Source: Fusibacter ferrireducens
GTDB taxonomy: Bacteria; Bacillota; Clostridia; Peptostreptococcales; Acidaminobacteraceae
Direction: 5' to 3'
Assembly: GCF_015352425.1 (NCBI RefSeq)
Contig: NZ_JADKNH010000022.1
Location: 1-41,159 of the forward strand
DNA: 41,159 nt
Shown: positions 33,032 through 41,159 of the stretch, piece by piece
How the letters are laid out: every line of letters begins with the position of its first letter
Position numbering within the stretch: position 1 is the first letter of the stretch
Translations under genes and position numbers: made by a program
The notes under the pieces: model-generated
Databases searched by the model: none
Seen by the model: only the letters and a program-made list of their open reading frames with translations
Told to the model about the DNA's origin: nothing

Positions 33032-33436
33032 TCACGAATATTTACATTTTACAGAGTACACCATTTGAAGCGCTATTTCCATTCCAATAATAATTGCAAT
33101 TTCAGCTTGTAGCGAAAAAGAAAAGGCAATTGATACGAGTAACAAAAGAAAATAGATTACAAATTGCTGTTTTAACAAACATATTAAACCCAAGCTCCCC
33201 AATAAAAATTCAACAAAATAGCGCCAAATAGAACTCAAAAAAGACACTATAGACGGACTCCCCTTGAGATCTTTAAAATTTTGGGCCAAATACCCTATTT
33301 TATATTGACTCAATAGAGTCTTTGTATCAGAACCATTTATTGTGATGAGCAACATTATGATTGTTGTCGTCACAATGATGACAAGCCTTAAATAAGATAG
33401 TGTAATCAATAAATCTTCAATGGTTTTTTTAGCCAT
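33032..33436 (-). CDS. Four-helix membrane protein of unknown function
   Basis: 134 residues. Hydrophobic segments near residues 16-34 (LRLVIIVTTTIIMLLITI), 72-90 (FLLGSLGLICLLKQQF), 92-108 (YFLLLLVSIAFSFSLQ) and 110-125 (IAIIIGMEIALQMVY). No family motif is recognised. The frame opens at 33448, but ATG 33436 follows GGGAG by five bases. It lies downstream of the receiver-protein gene by about 70 bp in the same direction, without a clear terminator between, so the two may be co-transcribed. Confidence 0.6.
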   Translation of the reverse strand: MAKKTIEDLLITLSYLRLVIIVTTTIIMLLITINGSDTKTLLSQYKIGYLAQNFKDLKGSPSIVSFLSSIWRYFVEFLLGSLGLICLLKQQFVIYFLLLLVSIAFSFSLQAEIAIIIGMEIALQMVYSVKCKYS

Positions 33437-33508
33437 GCCTACTCCCATTTCTTTTTTATTTATTATAACAATTGTAACAGAAAAATATCTATAATCACAC
33501 TTTCAAAT

Positions 33509-34327
33509 TTAATCTGTTTGCATTATTTTTTCAAGTTGTTTCAGAATTTCTTGCTTGTTTTCACCATCATGTGGAAATGTCACAAAATTATTAACCAAGC
33601 CAAACCCTCTCAAACTCACATAATCACGCTTGATCTCTTGAAAAACATTCTGTAGTTTCTGATCTACAACCAAAACCTGTTCATGTCCACAAAAAGGAAA
33701 AAAGCTAACAAACGAATAAACGCCAAATTGGAACATAACATCGGTTTCCCAGTATTCTGTTTTAAATTTTTGAATAATAATTGACCCTTCATTATGACCT
33801 AATTTTTCATCTTTCACTGAATGATCCTCAGGTTGAATTGAACTTAAACAAATACTCACCTCATAACGCCCTTTCTGAGCCTTTCTGATTTCACTTGTCA
33901 AGAAAGACTGCAAGTCCATGACGATCTGCTCTGGTTGGTCTACTTTCACATTGGACACAGCCTTAGCTTGTAAATGCTTCATAATGCGTTCTATCAAGAA
34001 ATCATCTTCACTGGATTTGAGTATATAATCTTTAGCACCCAATCTAAGACCGCTGGCCAAATTACTTCTCGTCACTGTGCTGGTATAAATAATAAGTGGC
34101 GTAAAAGGATGCAACTCTAAATATTTTTCAAACCATATAACAACTGATTCATTATCAAAATTAAGATCTGCCAGAATTAGATCAAATTCACCTTGAGTCC
34201 CATTGAGAGCACGATTGAGTTGCAGTATAGAACCCGCTTCAAAAGTTTCCACTTGGAAGCGCTTTACAATACTTTTGACTTTAGATCGGATATATTGAGC
34301 TTCATCATACAATAAGATTTGATACAT
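33509..34327 (-). CDS. Response regulator with degenerate GGDEF output domain
   Basis: 272 residues. The N-terminal receiver domain has all phosphorylation residues: Asp8-Glu9, Asp54 (LILADLNF), Thr82 (IIYTST) and Lys104 (KDYILKSS). The C-terminal ~140 residues follow the order of a GGDEF domain (EIRKAQKGRYEVSICL; YWETDVMFQFGVYSFVSFFP; FVTFPHDGENKQEILKQLEK), but the signature is replaced by GVYSF and the substrate-binding N-terminal part is shortened. It cannot be a normal cyclase; a GTP or c-di-GMP sensor or a protein-interaction module are the alternatives. No histidine kinase is encoded nearby. The ATG has GGGGTG upstream. Confidence 0.72.
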   Translation of the reverse strand: MYQILLYDEAQYIRSKVKSIVKRFQVETFEAGSILQLNRALNGTQGEFDLILADLNFDNESVVIWFEKYLELHPFTPLIIYTSTVTRSNLASGLRLGAKDYILKSSEDDFLIERIMKHLQAKAVSNVKVDQPEQIVMDLQSFLTSEIRKAQKGRYEVSICLSSIQPEDHSVKDEKLGHNEGSIIIQKFKTEYWETDVMFQFGVYSFVSFFPFCGHEQVLVVDQKLQNVFQEIKRDYVSLRGFGLVNNFVTFPHDGENKQEILKQLEKIMQTD

Positions 34328-34404
34328 GCGAACACCCCATTATTTCTTATGTCCTTTCCCCATTTATATCCAATTTATCAAATTGTAAACGCCTCAAATA
34401 TATG

Positions 34405-35322
34405 TTATAAGCCCATATCCTCTGGAAATCCAAATCTCAGATTTAGCGATTGTATCACTGCACCTGAAGCGCCTTTACCCAAATTATCAATTCTCACTGC
34501 AATTTGAAAGTTCTCATCCGTCCCATTGATAAAAATTTCAAATTGGTTGGTTTCCGACGTTTCTCCATGAAGGTATTTCTGAGTACTATTGGGTTCATGA
34601 ACAACTGCAAATACGGATTCTTTATAATAATCAACATAAGTGTTGTAGATCTCCGTCAAAGAGATCTTATGTGCAAAGTTACTTTGATGAAACGGTATGC
34701 TGAGCAAAATACCACGAGGGTAATTACACAAGATCGGCAAAAAGGTAGGTCTAATTTCAAGTGCTCCAAATTTCATGATTTCAGGAATATGCTTATGCAT
34801 TTGTCCCAGTGCATAATGTTGAGCACTAATTGGTTTTTTTGTATTTTTATACATTTTGATCAGTTCTTTTCCACCACCTGTATAGCCAGTATGTGAGATC
34901 AAAGTCAATGGCATCATCTTGTTTAGGAGTGCCTTTGATTGCAATGGAAACAACGCCAATAACGCTGCCGATGCATGGCATCCAGGATTGGCAATTCTAA
35001 AAGACTCCGAAATAAGCGCCTTTTGATTGACATTCATCTCTGGCAAACCATATGTCCATTCAGAATGCGTTCTATGCGCAGTACTCGTGTCCACTACGAT
35101 TACTTTCTGACTCTCGAGCAAGCTTAAAGCTTCAATACTAGCTTCTTCAGGAAGACAGAGAACTACTGCATCAGAAGCATTCATTAATGTCTTGCGTCGA
35201 TTTGAATCTCTTCTTTCCTCATAATCAATCTCAACCAGAGCAAGCATGGGATGCTTCGCTATATAACGTTTAATTTCTAAACCTGTTGTCCCATGTTGTC
35301 CGTCTACAAATATATTTTTCAC
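34405..35322 (-). CDS. argC: N-acetyl-gamma-glutamyl-phosphate reductase, short type
   Basis: 305 residues, the length of the short (type 2) ArgC enzymes. It reduces N-acetylglutamyl phosphate to the semialdehyde with NADPH, step three of arginine synthesis. The start KNIFVDGQHGTTGLEIKRYI holds the nucleotide fold; the nucleophilic Cys is in RIANPGCHASA; SHTGYTGGGKELI, YALGQMHKHIPEI and NLGKGASGAVIQSLNL are family runs. No other arg gene adjoins it. A longer frame opens at a TTG (35337); GTG 35322, eight bases after GGAGG, fits the family start. A terminator-like hairpin ends just before its ribosome binding site. Confidence 0.95.
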   Translation of the reverse strand: MKNIFVDGQHGTTGLEIKRYIAKHPMLALVEIDYEERRDSNRRKTLMNASDAVVLCLPEEASIEALSLLESQKVIVVDTSTAHRTHSEWTYGLPEMNVNQKALISESFRIANPGCHASAALLALFPLQSKALLNKMMPLTLISHTGYTGGGKELIKMYKNTKKPISAQHYALGQMHKHIPEIMKFGALEIRPTFLPILCNYPRGILLSIPFHQSNFAHKISLTEIYNTYVDYYKESVFAVVHEPNSTQKYLHGETSETNQFEIFINGTDENFQIAVRIDNLGKGASGAVIQSLNLRFGFPEDMGL

Positions 35323-35329
35323 CACATTA

Positions 35330-35382
35330 ACCTCCAAAACAAAACGGCATTATTATGCATTTCTTTACATAATAATACCGTT
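35330..35382 (-). terminator. Terminator or attenuator hairpin between the isoprenoid-synthase-like gene and argC
   Basis: On the minus strand AACGGTATTATTATG pairs with CATAATAATGCCGTT (15 bp, one wobble), followed by TTGTTTTGG. The tail runs into the argC ribosome binding site, so there is no space for a promoter between hairpin and argC. Confidence 0.7.
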
Positions 35383-35389
35383 ACTCTTT

Positions 35390-36601
35390 TTAGATGTCAA
35401 GGCTCATTTCAGAGATGTAGGTCTTAAAAAGTTTGATTGTATCCGGTAAAAGCAATACCTTTTGCGAACGCTTTACTTCTCTTTCTATTTTTTTGTATTG
35501 CCTTCTGGTCAAAGGCGCATAAGCAATCAATTTTTTATAAAAATCGCGTGATAAGTATGCTCTATAATTTAAGCTGGAAAAGGCAATCATCATCAAAATA
35601 CAATTGCGATAAATAGAGGCCCATTTTTTTTGAGGCAATCTCTGAATCATTTTTTCATTAAATGACAGTGTTTTTAAAATCAATGGATCTAATTTATAAT
35701 GTCCCATCAATTGGCTGAAAATCGTTTGATGCCTATGGGTTTGATCTTCGACCATATCTTGGAAATCATCACATAATTGAAGCACAATGCCATATTGCAT
35801 ATAGAAAAGCATCTGGGCTTCTGTCAACTTTCCACAAACGATGCAGGCATCTGCCAATACAGAGGTCCCGCCCTTCTCAAAAGTATATTCCAAAATAGAG
35901 GTTTCATAGGGTATCGAAAGACAATGCTGTCTTTGACTCATCAGTTGCGCATGGTGTATCCCCAGCATGCTTTCATATACCATTGGATGGTCATCCCTCT
36001 CATACTCGGATTCCACCATTGCAATCAGCTTAAACAAGTCCTGTTCATAGGGGTTTAAAGCATCATCTGAATTACTCTGAAGGCCCGCGAGACGTTTCCC
36101 AAATCGAGTCATAATTTCTTTTTTATAAGACAGGTCCATATCCGTATCATCTAATAAATTATCCGTGTACGGGTAAAGCATACTATATCCAAAGGCACTG
36201 CTGCTCAATTTAGAGGGTTTGCCTTCTAACTGCTGAATCAAATTGATGATCCAGACATTTCTCATGGCTTGACCTATATCTTCAATATTCATCTCGCTAT
36301 TGAAAGCTTTTGCCTGTTCATAAAAATCTATAGTAGCTTGTATCATTTCCTTATTAAAGAGCAGCGCCACATTGGATGTATCTAAAATTTTGCTTTCATC
36401 CATATAATCTTTAATCATCTGATCAAAAGCTTTTTGATCATAAGGCTGTTTTAGCAACGCCATGATAGAGGTAATCAACGACATGATCAATTTATACTCC
36501 CTTTGTTGCTCTTTAGCAGTAAACCGTTTGCCCTCTATTGTGGAACTGACTTTGAGATGATGCCACTCATTGATTAATTCTTTTAAAGCCCTATTATACA
36601 T
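35390..36601 (-). CDS. Class 1 isoprenoid-synthase-fold protein
   Basis: 403 residues, all helical. Two metal-binding Asp clusters of trans-prenyltransferases appear in order: YTDNLLDDTDMD (Asp147, 151, 152) and LQLCDDFQDMVED (Asp278, 279, 282). FEKGGTSVLADA lies between them, as the K-T motif does in prenyl synthases. The first cluster is DxxxDD rather than DDxxD and is more like phytoene/squalene-synthase-type sites. It probably acts on a prenyl diphosphate, but product and chain length cannot be read. No carotenoid or quinone gene is nearby. ATG 36601 is chosen over GTG 36610 because AAAGGG is eight bases upstream of the ATG. Confidence 0.72.
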   Translation of the reverse strand: MYNRALKELINEWHHLKVSSTIEGKRFTAKEQQREYKLIMSLITSIMALLKQPYDQKAFDQMIKDYMDESKILDTSNVALLFNKEMIQATIDFYEQAKAFNSEMNIEDIGQAMRNVWIINLIQQLEGKPSKLSSSAFGYSMLYPYTDNLLDDTDMDLSYKKEIMTRFGKRLAGLQSNSDDALNPYEQDLFKLIAMVESEYERDDHPMVYESMLGIHHAQLMSQRQHCLSIPYETSILEYTFEKGGTSVLADACIVCGKLTEAQMLFYMQYGIVLQLCDDFQDMVEDQTHRHQTIFSQLMGHYKLDPLILKTLSFNEKMIQRLPQKKWASIYRNCILMMIAFSSLNYRAYLSRDFYKKLIAYAPLTRRQYKKIEREVKRSQKVLLLPDTIKLFKTYISEMSLDI

Positions 36602-36663
36602 TGTCTTCACCCTTTATTTTTTCTCTATCTTAAAATAACATTTTCATATTAAAATTAGGTTAA

Positions 36664-36709
36664 AACATAGAGAGACTCTTATTCTATATCGGTTAGAATA
36701 AGAGTCTCT
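36664..36709 (-). terminator. Terminator after the GGDEF-EAL gene
   Basis: AGAGACTCTTATTCTA (36671-36686) pairs perfectly with its complement at 36694-36709 across a 7-base loop (16-bp stem). The tail in the minus-strand transcript (CTATGTTTT) is only moderately U-rich. Confidence 0.75.
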
Positions 36710-36712
36710 ATT

Positions 36713-39568
36713 TTATAGTCGATCTTGCTTTAAAAACTCAATACAATGTTCAAAATCCAGTGGCTTCGAAAAAAGGAATCCCTGTGCTTCATCGCAACCC
36801 CGTTCTCGAAGATGCTCTAATTGTTCAACGTTTTCAACGCCTTCTGCAATGACCCTGAGATTTAGATTATTTGCAAGTGCAATAACTGCATTTGTAATTT
36901 CTCCACCTGCTTTATCATGGAGCTCTGAAATAAATGAGCGATCAATTTTAAGTCTATTTATTGCAAGATTCTTAAGATAGGATAACGATGAATAACCCGT
37001 TCCAAAATCATCTATTGATATTTGTACCCCTAGCGCTTCTAAAGCATCAAAAGTCGTGCGTACTTTTTCAAAGTCATTGATAAAGAGTCCTTCTGTAACC
37101 TCGAAAGTGATTTGTTTATCTTTAACAGGATATTTATCAAACAGGATTCTCGTCTCTTCAACAAGATCATGTTGCATCAGTTGAATCACAGAAATATTAA
37201 TGGCCATTTCTATGTGCCCAAACCCAGCAGCTTCAAACCTGCCTAGTGCTTTGAGAGCCTCTTCTAGCACCCAACTGCCAATCTTTACAATCAGCTTAGA
37301 TTGCTCTGCGAGTTTGATAAAAACAGTTGGTGAAACATGTCCAAATTTTTTGGATCGCCATCTTAAAAGAACTTCAACACCTGCTATTTTGTTGGTTTCA
37401 ATTTCAACAATGGGTTGAAAATTTAAACTCAGTTCATTATTTTCAATAGCTTGATTGAGTTCGTGAATCATCTCAATTCGATTGCGCGCACTGTAATTCA
37501 TTGCTTCATTATAGTATTCACTACCCCCACGGTTAGTCTCTTTAGCGTGATTCATCGCAATGTTGGCATATTTAAAAAGATCCAAGGTATCGCTTGTATC
37601 ATGTGGAAATGTACTTATACCAATTGAAGCGCTTAAAGTGACATCGTGCATTCTAATGCTAAATGTCTTTTTGAATAGAGCGCTAATCTCCTCTACTTTT
37701 AAAATGAGTTCATTGAGATCTTTGCCTTTAAACAGAATTGCAAATTCATCTCCACCAATCCTAAAGAGTAGCTCATGACTCTGTGCAACTTGGTCTAACT
37801 TAGTCGCCAATGCCTGAATGATCTCATCACCTACTTTAAAAGTATAGGCATCATTAATTTTTCTAAACTCATCCAGCCCTATAATAATAAGTGATGCAAA
37901 GGTTTGATCGTGATCCAAACTTAAATCTTTTAACATATTTAAAAGTGCTTTTTTATTGAGCAAATCTGTTTGAGAGTCAAAGTTTTCAAGATAGTCAATA
38001 ATACGATCTTTTTTAATGCGCTCATCAATTTCATTTTTAAGAAGTTCATTCTGTACTTTCAACCTTGAAAGTGAATCTTGAATTTCATGTTGCATGTCTT
38101 CAAAGGCACTTGCCAATTTACCAATCTCGTCTTCAGAATGAATATCGAAGTCAACTTGATAATTATTGGCCTTCATCTGTTTAACTTTTTGAGTTAATGC
38201 GTTGAGTTTTGATGTCATTCTGGTATTATATAGAGTAATAAAGACCACTAGGAATCCTAGAATTACAACACCTATACCAACTTGCTGTCTAATGGCGATA
38301 TCTTGGTCATTCTTAATCTGATTCTCCGAATTAATATACATTTTATAAATTTCATCCCTTGGCACTAAAAAAGCAAGCGTCCATGCCTCATCGTAGAACC
38401 CTGATTGGGGTGTCCACGATACAAACGAGTTCATCTTTTTGTGGATAAAAAGATACGTTTCTCCATTTAAATCTATTTCCTTGATCTCATTGGTTTCTAG
38501 AAATTTAAGATTTCGGACGGATTCCATTGTGCTATCTTGAATATATCTACCAAAGCTCTTAAACCCTGTACCTGATGCACTGGAATTTGTATCCTCTACC
38601 ACAGCTTTAAGGCCTAATACAGAAGCGCCTTTTTCATTTATGGCAAAAATATTGCCATCAGATTGTATGAGCATTGCAAAACCACTATTGCTGATTTTAA
38701 TGGATTCAACTTGCTCAATAACGGATTCAATCGTGATATCATAAACCACATGTCCTTTAAAAGTTTGAGTCTTTCGATCCCATATGGGGTGAGTAAGGCT
38801 CAAAACAATACCATCCGTTATACCATCTTGGATGGGATGTGAAACTCTAATCAAATTAGGATTTCCAATCCCCTTTTCAAGCATCCTTTCAGTCCAATCC
38901 TCTATCAATCCAGGATTAAAAACATCCCATATTGGCCGATCATATATTTCTGGATAGATATCATAAACACTGTGTCCAATATCAGCCCACGGTGCCATTC
39001 GAGTGTAATCTTCATCTTCTCCACCGGTGTAATAAACTTGCATTTTATCCTTACCATGCTTATAAAATGCAGGCATAATCAAATCAAAGATAGCGGTTTT
39101 ATCAATGGCACTTTGTACATCCGGCTTGATCTCACCATTATCATCATAGAGGCAGCTGCCAAGAAATACAGTTGTAGGTTCATCAGAAGTATTCTGCCCC
39201 CATTTACCATTAAAGATAATCTGATCTTTAAAATATGGGTCTTCCTTAATCACGGATAAAACCCTCGCTAGATCCTCTTCTTTATCAAATACTTCTTGGA
39301 AAATTTGACCCAATATTTGAATTTCTTCCATATAACCATTATAGTTTTCCTCTATCCTCAAACTAATCTCGTTGATATAGTTTGTATAGTATTCATCGAT
39401 CAAATAATAAAGCTCTCGATCCATCGTTCCCAAGGTCTTATCCGTGAGCTTTGCAACAGATGCGTTGGTATAGAGTATCATGGATAACATACCCAAAATG
39501 ATGAATACAATTGTGATCATAGTAATTCTAAAATTTAAGCTGTATCGATATTTTTTTAACAACTTCAT
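36713..39568 (-). CDS. Membrane sensor with dCache, HAMP, GGDEF and EAL domains
   Basis: 951 residues. Helix at ~15-34 (ITMITIVFIILGMLSMIL), extracellular dCache-like sensor (~40-430; SGFAMLIQSDGNIFAINEKG), second helix at ~443-460 (GVVILGFLVVFITLY), HAMP (~462-515), GGDEF at ~560-690 with intact GGDEF at 605-609, and EAL at ~710-950. EAL residues are present: EVL (for EAL) in GVEVLLRW, NIS, EVTE, DDFGTGYSS, KIDRSFI, AEGVE and QGFLFSKP. It could both make and degrade c-di-GMP; which dominates cannot be said. The start is ATG 39568; a GTG precedes it directly. Confidence 0.93.
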   Translation of the reverse strand: MKLLKKYRYSLNFRITMITIVFIILGMLSMILYTNASVAKLTDKTLGTMDRELYYLIDEYYTNYINEISLRIEENYNGYMEEIQILGQIFQEVFDKEEDLARVLSVIKEDPYFKDQIIFNGKWGQNTSDEPTTVFLGSCLYDDNGEIKPDVQSAIDKTAIFDLIMPAFYKHGKDKMQVYYTGGEDEDYTRMAPWADIGHSVYDIYPEIYDRPIWDVFNPGLIEDWTERMLEKGIGNPNLIRVSHPIQDGITDGIVLSLTHPIWDRKTQTFKGHVVYDITIESVIEQVESIKISNSGFAMLIQSDGNIFAINEKGASVLGLKAVVEDTNSSASGTGFKSFGRYIQDSTMESVRNLKFLETNEIKEIDLNGETYLFIHKKMNSFVSWTPQSGFYDEAWTLAFLVPRDEIYKMYINSENQIKNDQDIAIRQQVGIGVVILGFLVVFITLYNTRMTSKLNALTQKVKQMKANNYQVDFDIHSEDEIGKLASAFEDMQHEIQDSLSRLKVQNELLKNEIDERIKKDRIIDYLENFDSQTDLLNKKALLNMLKDLSLDHDQTFASLIIIGLDEFRKINDAYTFKVGDEIIQALATKLDQVAQSHELLFRIGGDEFAILFKGKDLNELILKVEEISALFKKTFSIRMHDVTLSASIGISTFPHDTSDTLDLFKYANIAMNHAKETNRGGSEYYNEAMNYSARNRIEMIHELNQAIENNELSLNFQPIVEIETNKIAGVEVLLRWRSKKFGHVSPTVFIKLAEQSKLIVKIGSWVLEEALKALGRFEAAGFGHIEMAINISVIQLMQHDLVEETRILFDKYPVKDKQITFEVTEGLFINDFEKVRTTFDALEALGVQISIDDFGTGYSSLSYLKNLAINRLKIDRSFISELHDKAGGEITNAVIALANNLNLRVIAEGVENVEQLEHLRERGCDEAQGFLFSKPLDFEHCIEFLKQDRL

Positions 39569-39859
39569 CACATCACCAATCCCATATTTTCTTTGATTAT
39601 ACCCATGTATATAACTTTTATAACGGATAAAGAAGTATTAAAATTTTGCCTTTTGAAAATACCAATCTCTAGGCAATTGAAACTTAAAAAGGTATGAGAT
39701 AACCGCTCAAAAGAATTCCGCACGAAAAAACCGACCTCCAATGAGTTAGATTATTAAACATAACTCATTGGAGTCGGTTCATAAAAGGTATCACATTTCA
39801 TAAAATACTTCTGATTTAATTTTAAATCAAATACGGAGATTGCCAGATGGCATTCTGAT
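39569..39859. other. Intergenic region upstream of the GGDEF-EAL gene
   Basis: 291 bp with no convincing gene. It must carry the promoter of the GGDEF-EAL gene on the minus strand and holds the terminator of the aminotransferase gene. No other clear signal was seen. Confidence 0.7.
39724..39779 (-). terminator. Terminator of the aminotransferase gene
   Basis: On the minus strand AACCGACTCCAATGAGTTA pairs with TAACTCATTGGAGGTCGGTT (19 bp, one bulged base) around a 12-base loop, followed by TTTTTT. Confidence 0.88.
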
Positions 39860-41041
39860 TTATAGTTCTTCTTTCAATAACGCACCTAATCTGATGATGC
39901 CCTCTACAATTTTGTCGTCAGGCATGTTGGAGTAATTTACTCTCATTGTGTTTTCATGGCCTCCATTAGGGAAAAATGATCCACCGGGTACAAATGCAAC
40001 TTTGCGCGCTACGGCTTTTTCCATAAGCACTTTTGCATCAATCTGCTCTGGTAATTCAATCCAAGCAAATAATCCGCCCTGAGGTACTTCGTAATGAGCT
40101 TGCCTTGGAAAGTGATCGGCCATTGTAGAAATCATAAGATCCCTTCTATGCTTGTAGACTTTTTTAATCTTTTCTATATGCGCATCAAGATCATAGTCCT
40201 CTAAAAACACATCAAGTTCTCTTTGACTTATTGAACTCGACTGTAAATCTGCACTTTGTTTAACAGTAATATACTTGGAAAGCAGCGTTTCACTCGCACA
40301 TACCCAGCCAATTCTCAATCCAGGTGAAAACGTTTTCGAAAAAGTGCCCAAGTAGACCACTCTACCTTCTGTATCCAGCGACTTAACTGCTGGCTGTGAC
40401 TCTCCCTCAAATCTCAATTCACCATATGGATTATCTTCAATGATTACAAGGTTGTACTTATTCGCTATTTCAACAAGTGCTTTTCTTCTTTCGAGCGACC
40501 ATGTTCTCCCTGATGGGTTTTGAAAATCAGGAATCACATAAATATACTTGACGTTTTCTGTTTGATTAATTATGGATTCAAGATGTGACATGATCATGCC
40601 ATCAGAATCTGTATCGATTTCTTTAAACTGACACTCATATGCCTTAAAAGCATTGATAGCACCCAAATAACTAGGACTTTCGCAGAGTACGTAATCGTTC
40701 GGATTTATGAAAACTTTTCCTGTAAAGTCAAGCCCTTGTTGGGAACCGCTGGTGATTAAAATATCTTCTTTTTGAGCATGAACACCTTGTTTTGCCATCC
40801 TCATTGCAATCTTTTCTCTCAGTGGATCGTAACCCTCAGTAGGACTGTACTGAAGTGCATCCTTTCCCATAGTTTCAAGTACTTTAAGCGTTACTGCCTT
40901 CATCTCTTCAATTGGGAATAATTCAGGCGCAGGCAATCCACCTGCAAATGAAATAATCTCAGGTTGCTGAGTTAGTTTTAAAATCTCCCTAATTTCTGAT
41001 GCTTTAGCTTTTTTTACTCGTTCTGAAAAAAGATGTTCCAT
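39860..41041 (-). CDS. Class I/II PLP-dependent aminotransferase (2-aminoadipate/MocR-type)
   Basis: 393 residues. Family runs: EIISFAGGLPAPELFPIEEM, ALQYSPTEGYDPLREKIAMR, LITSGSQQGLDFTGKVFINP, PDFQNPSGRTWSLERRK, IIEDNPYGELRF and the PLP lysine in GTFSKTFSPGLRIGWV. This places it with the LysN/2-aminoadipate aminotransferase-like group, which often uses glutamate and 2-oxoglutarate with aromatic or branched acceptors. The exact substrate is unknown. No GntR domain is fused. The frame opens at 41113; ATG 41041 is chosen since GGAGG is five bases upstream. The skipped leader contains a GC-rich hairpin. Confidence 0.92.
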   Translation of the reverse strand: MEHLFSERVKKAKASEIREILKLTQQPEIISFAGGLPAPELFPIEEMKAVTLKVLETMGKDALQYSPTEGYDPLREKIAMRMAKQGVHAQKEDILITSGSQQGLDFTGKVFINPNDYVLCESPSYLGAINAFKAYECQFKEIDTDSDGMIMSHLESIINQTENVKYIYVIPDFQNPSGRTWSLERRKALVEIANKYNLVIIEDNPYGELRFEGESQPAVKSLDTEGRVVYLGTFSKTFSPGLRIGWVCASETLLSKYITVKQSADLQSSSISQRELDVFLEDYDLDAHIEKIKKVYKHRRDLMISTMADHFPRQAHYEVPQGGLFAWIELPEQIDAKVLMEKAVARKVAFVPGGSFFPNGGHENTMRVNYSNMPDDKIVEGIIRLGALLKEEL

Positions 41042-41054
41042 AATAACCTCCATT

Positions 41055-41073
41055 CCGCCGCTACCGCTGGCGG
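41055..41073. repeat. GC-rich inverted repeat upstream of the aminotransferase
   Basis: CCGCC-GCTACCGCT-GGCGG: 5-bp GC stem in an otherwise AT-rich leader, ending about 8 bases before the GGAGG. It could be a leader hairpin or operator. Confidence 0.5.
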
Positions 41074-41159
41074 CACAAATAGTAATGAAAAAATGGTGTG
41101 CGGTTTTCACCATTCTGATATTATTAGACTAAGGAGAAGATTACACTACAAAGCACGGT

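Noticed and set aside
34504-34896. Plus-strand frame of 130 codons
   Set aside because: It is antisense to argC, whose family motifs run through the region.

Overview
The window reads as chromosome from a low-GC, Gram-positive anaerobe of the Clostridia. Genes have strong AGGAGG-type ribosome binding sites and U-tailed hairpin terminators. There is an S-layer-homology (SLH) surface protein, a BlaI/M56 regulatory pair, a short-form argC, an IlvE-type aminotransferase and several c-di-GMP proteins. A Fusibacter/Acidaminobacter-like lineage is my guess from gene style, not shown. I saw no rRNA, tRNA, CRISPR array, transposase or prophage gene. Nearly all genes lie on the minus strand.

Layout. 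1-6.5 kb: a secreted giant protein cut by the left edge, with PKD-like and RCC1-like repeats, encoded directly downstream of an SLH protein and probably co-transcribed with it. 6.5-12 kb: a small-protein gene with its own terminator, then an export operon (HlyD-like adaptor, ABC ATPase, two ABC-2 permeases, one or two small genes, terminator). 12.2-13.8 kb: a cytoplasmic TPR-GGDEF protein on the plus strand. 13.9-20.6 kb: carAB, an ArgG-N-terminus-like mini-protein, a TetR regulator, an SprA-related HExxH protein and a plus-strand 90-residue protein whose N-terminus resembles CarA and whose ribosome binding site follows a hairpin resembling a PyrR-binding loop. 20.7-23.6 kb: an RluA-family pseudouridine synthase, ilvE and an MBL-fold hydrolase.

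23.6-28.3 kb is the most striking region. It is an apparent operon of BlaI repressor, M56 membrane protease fused to an M23 peptidoglycan endopeptidase domain, a LysM-G5-M23 protein and an EnvC-like coiled-coil protein with a degenerate M23 domain. A clear promoter carries two palindromic operators. It looks like a cell-wall-sensing circuit that controls wall hydrolases rather than a beta-lactamase. 28.5-33.5 kb: an NMO/FabK-like flavoprotein, an orphan MglB-type lipoprotein with a LacI regulator, a sirtuin and a small membrane protein. 33.5-41 kb: a receiver protein with a degenerate GGDEF domain, argC, a class 1 isoprenoid-synthase-fold protein, a dCache-HAMP-GGDEF-EAL protein and a class I/II aminotransferase.

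Many coding starts given here are internal to the longest open frame, because the ribosome binding site points to a downstream ATG or GTG. Family calls rest on recognised motifs read by eye. No database search was possible.
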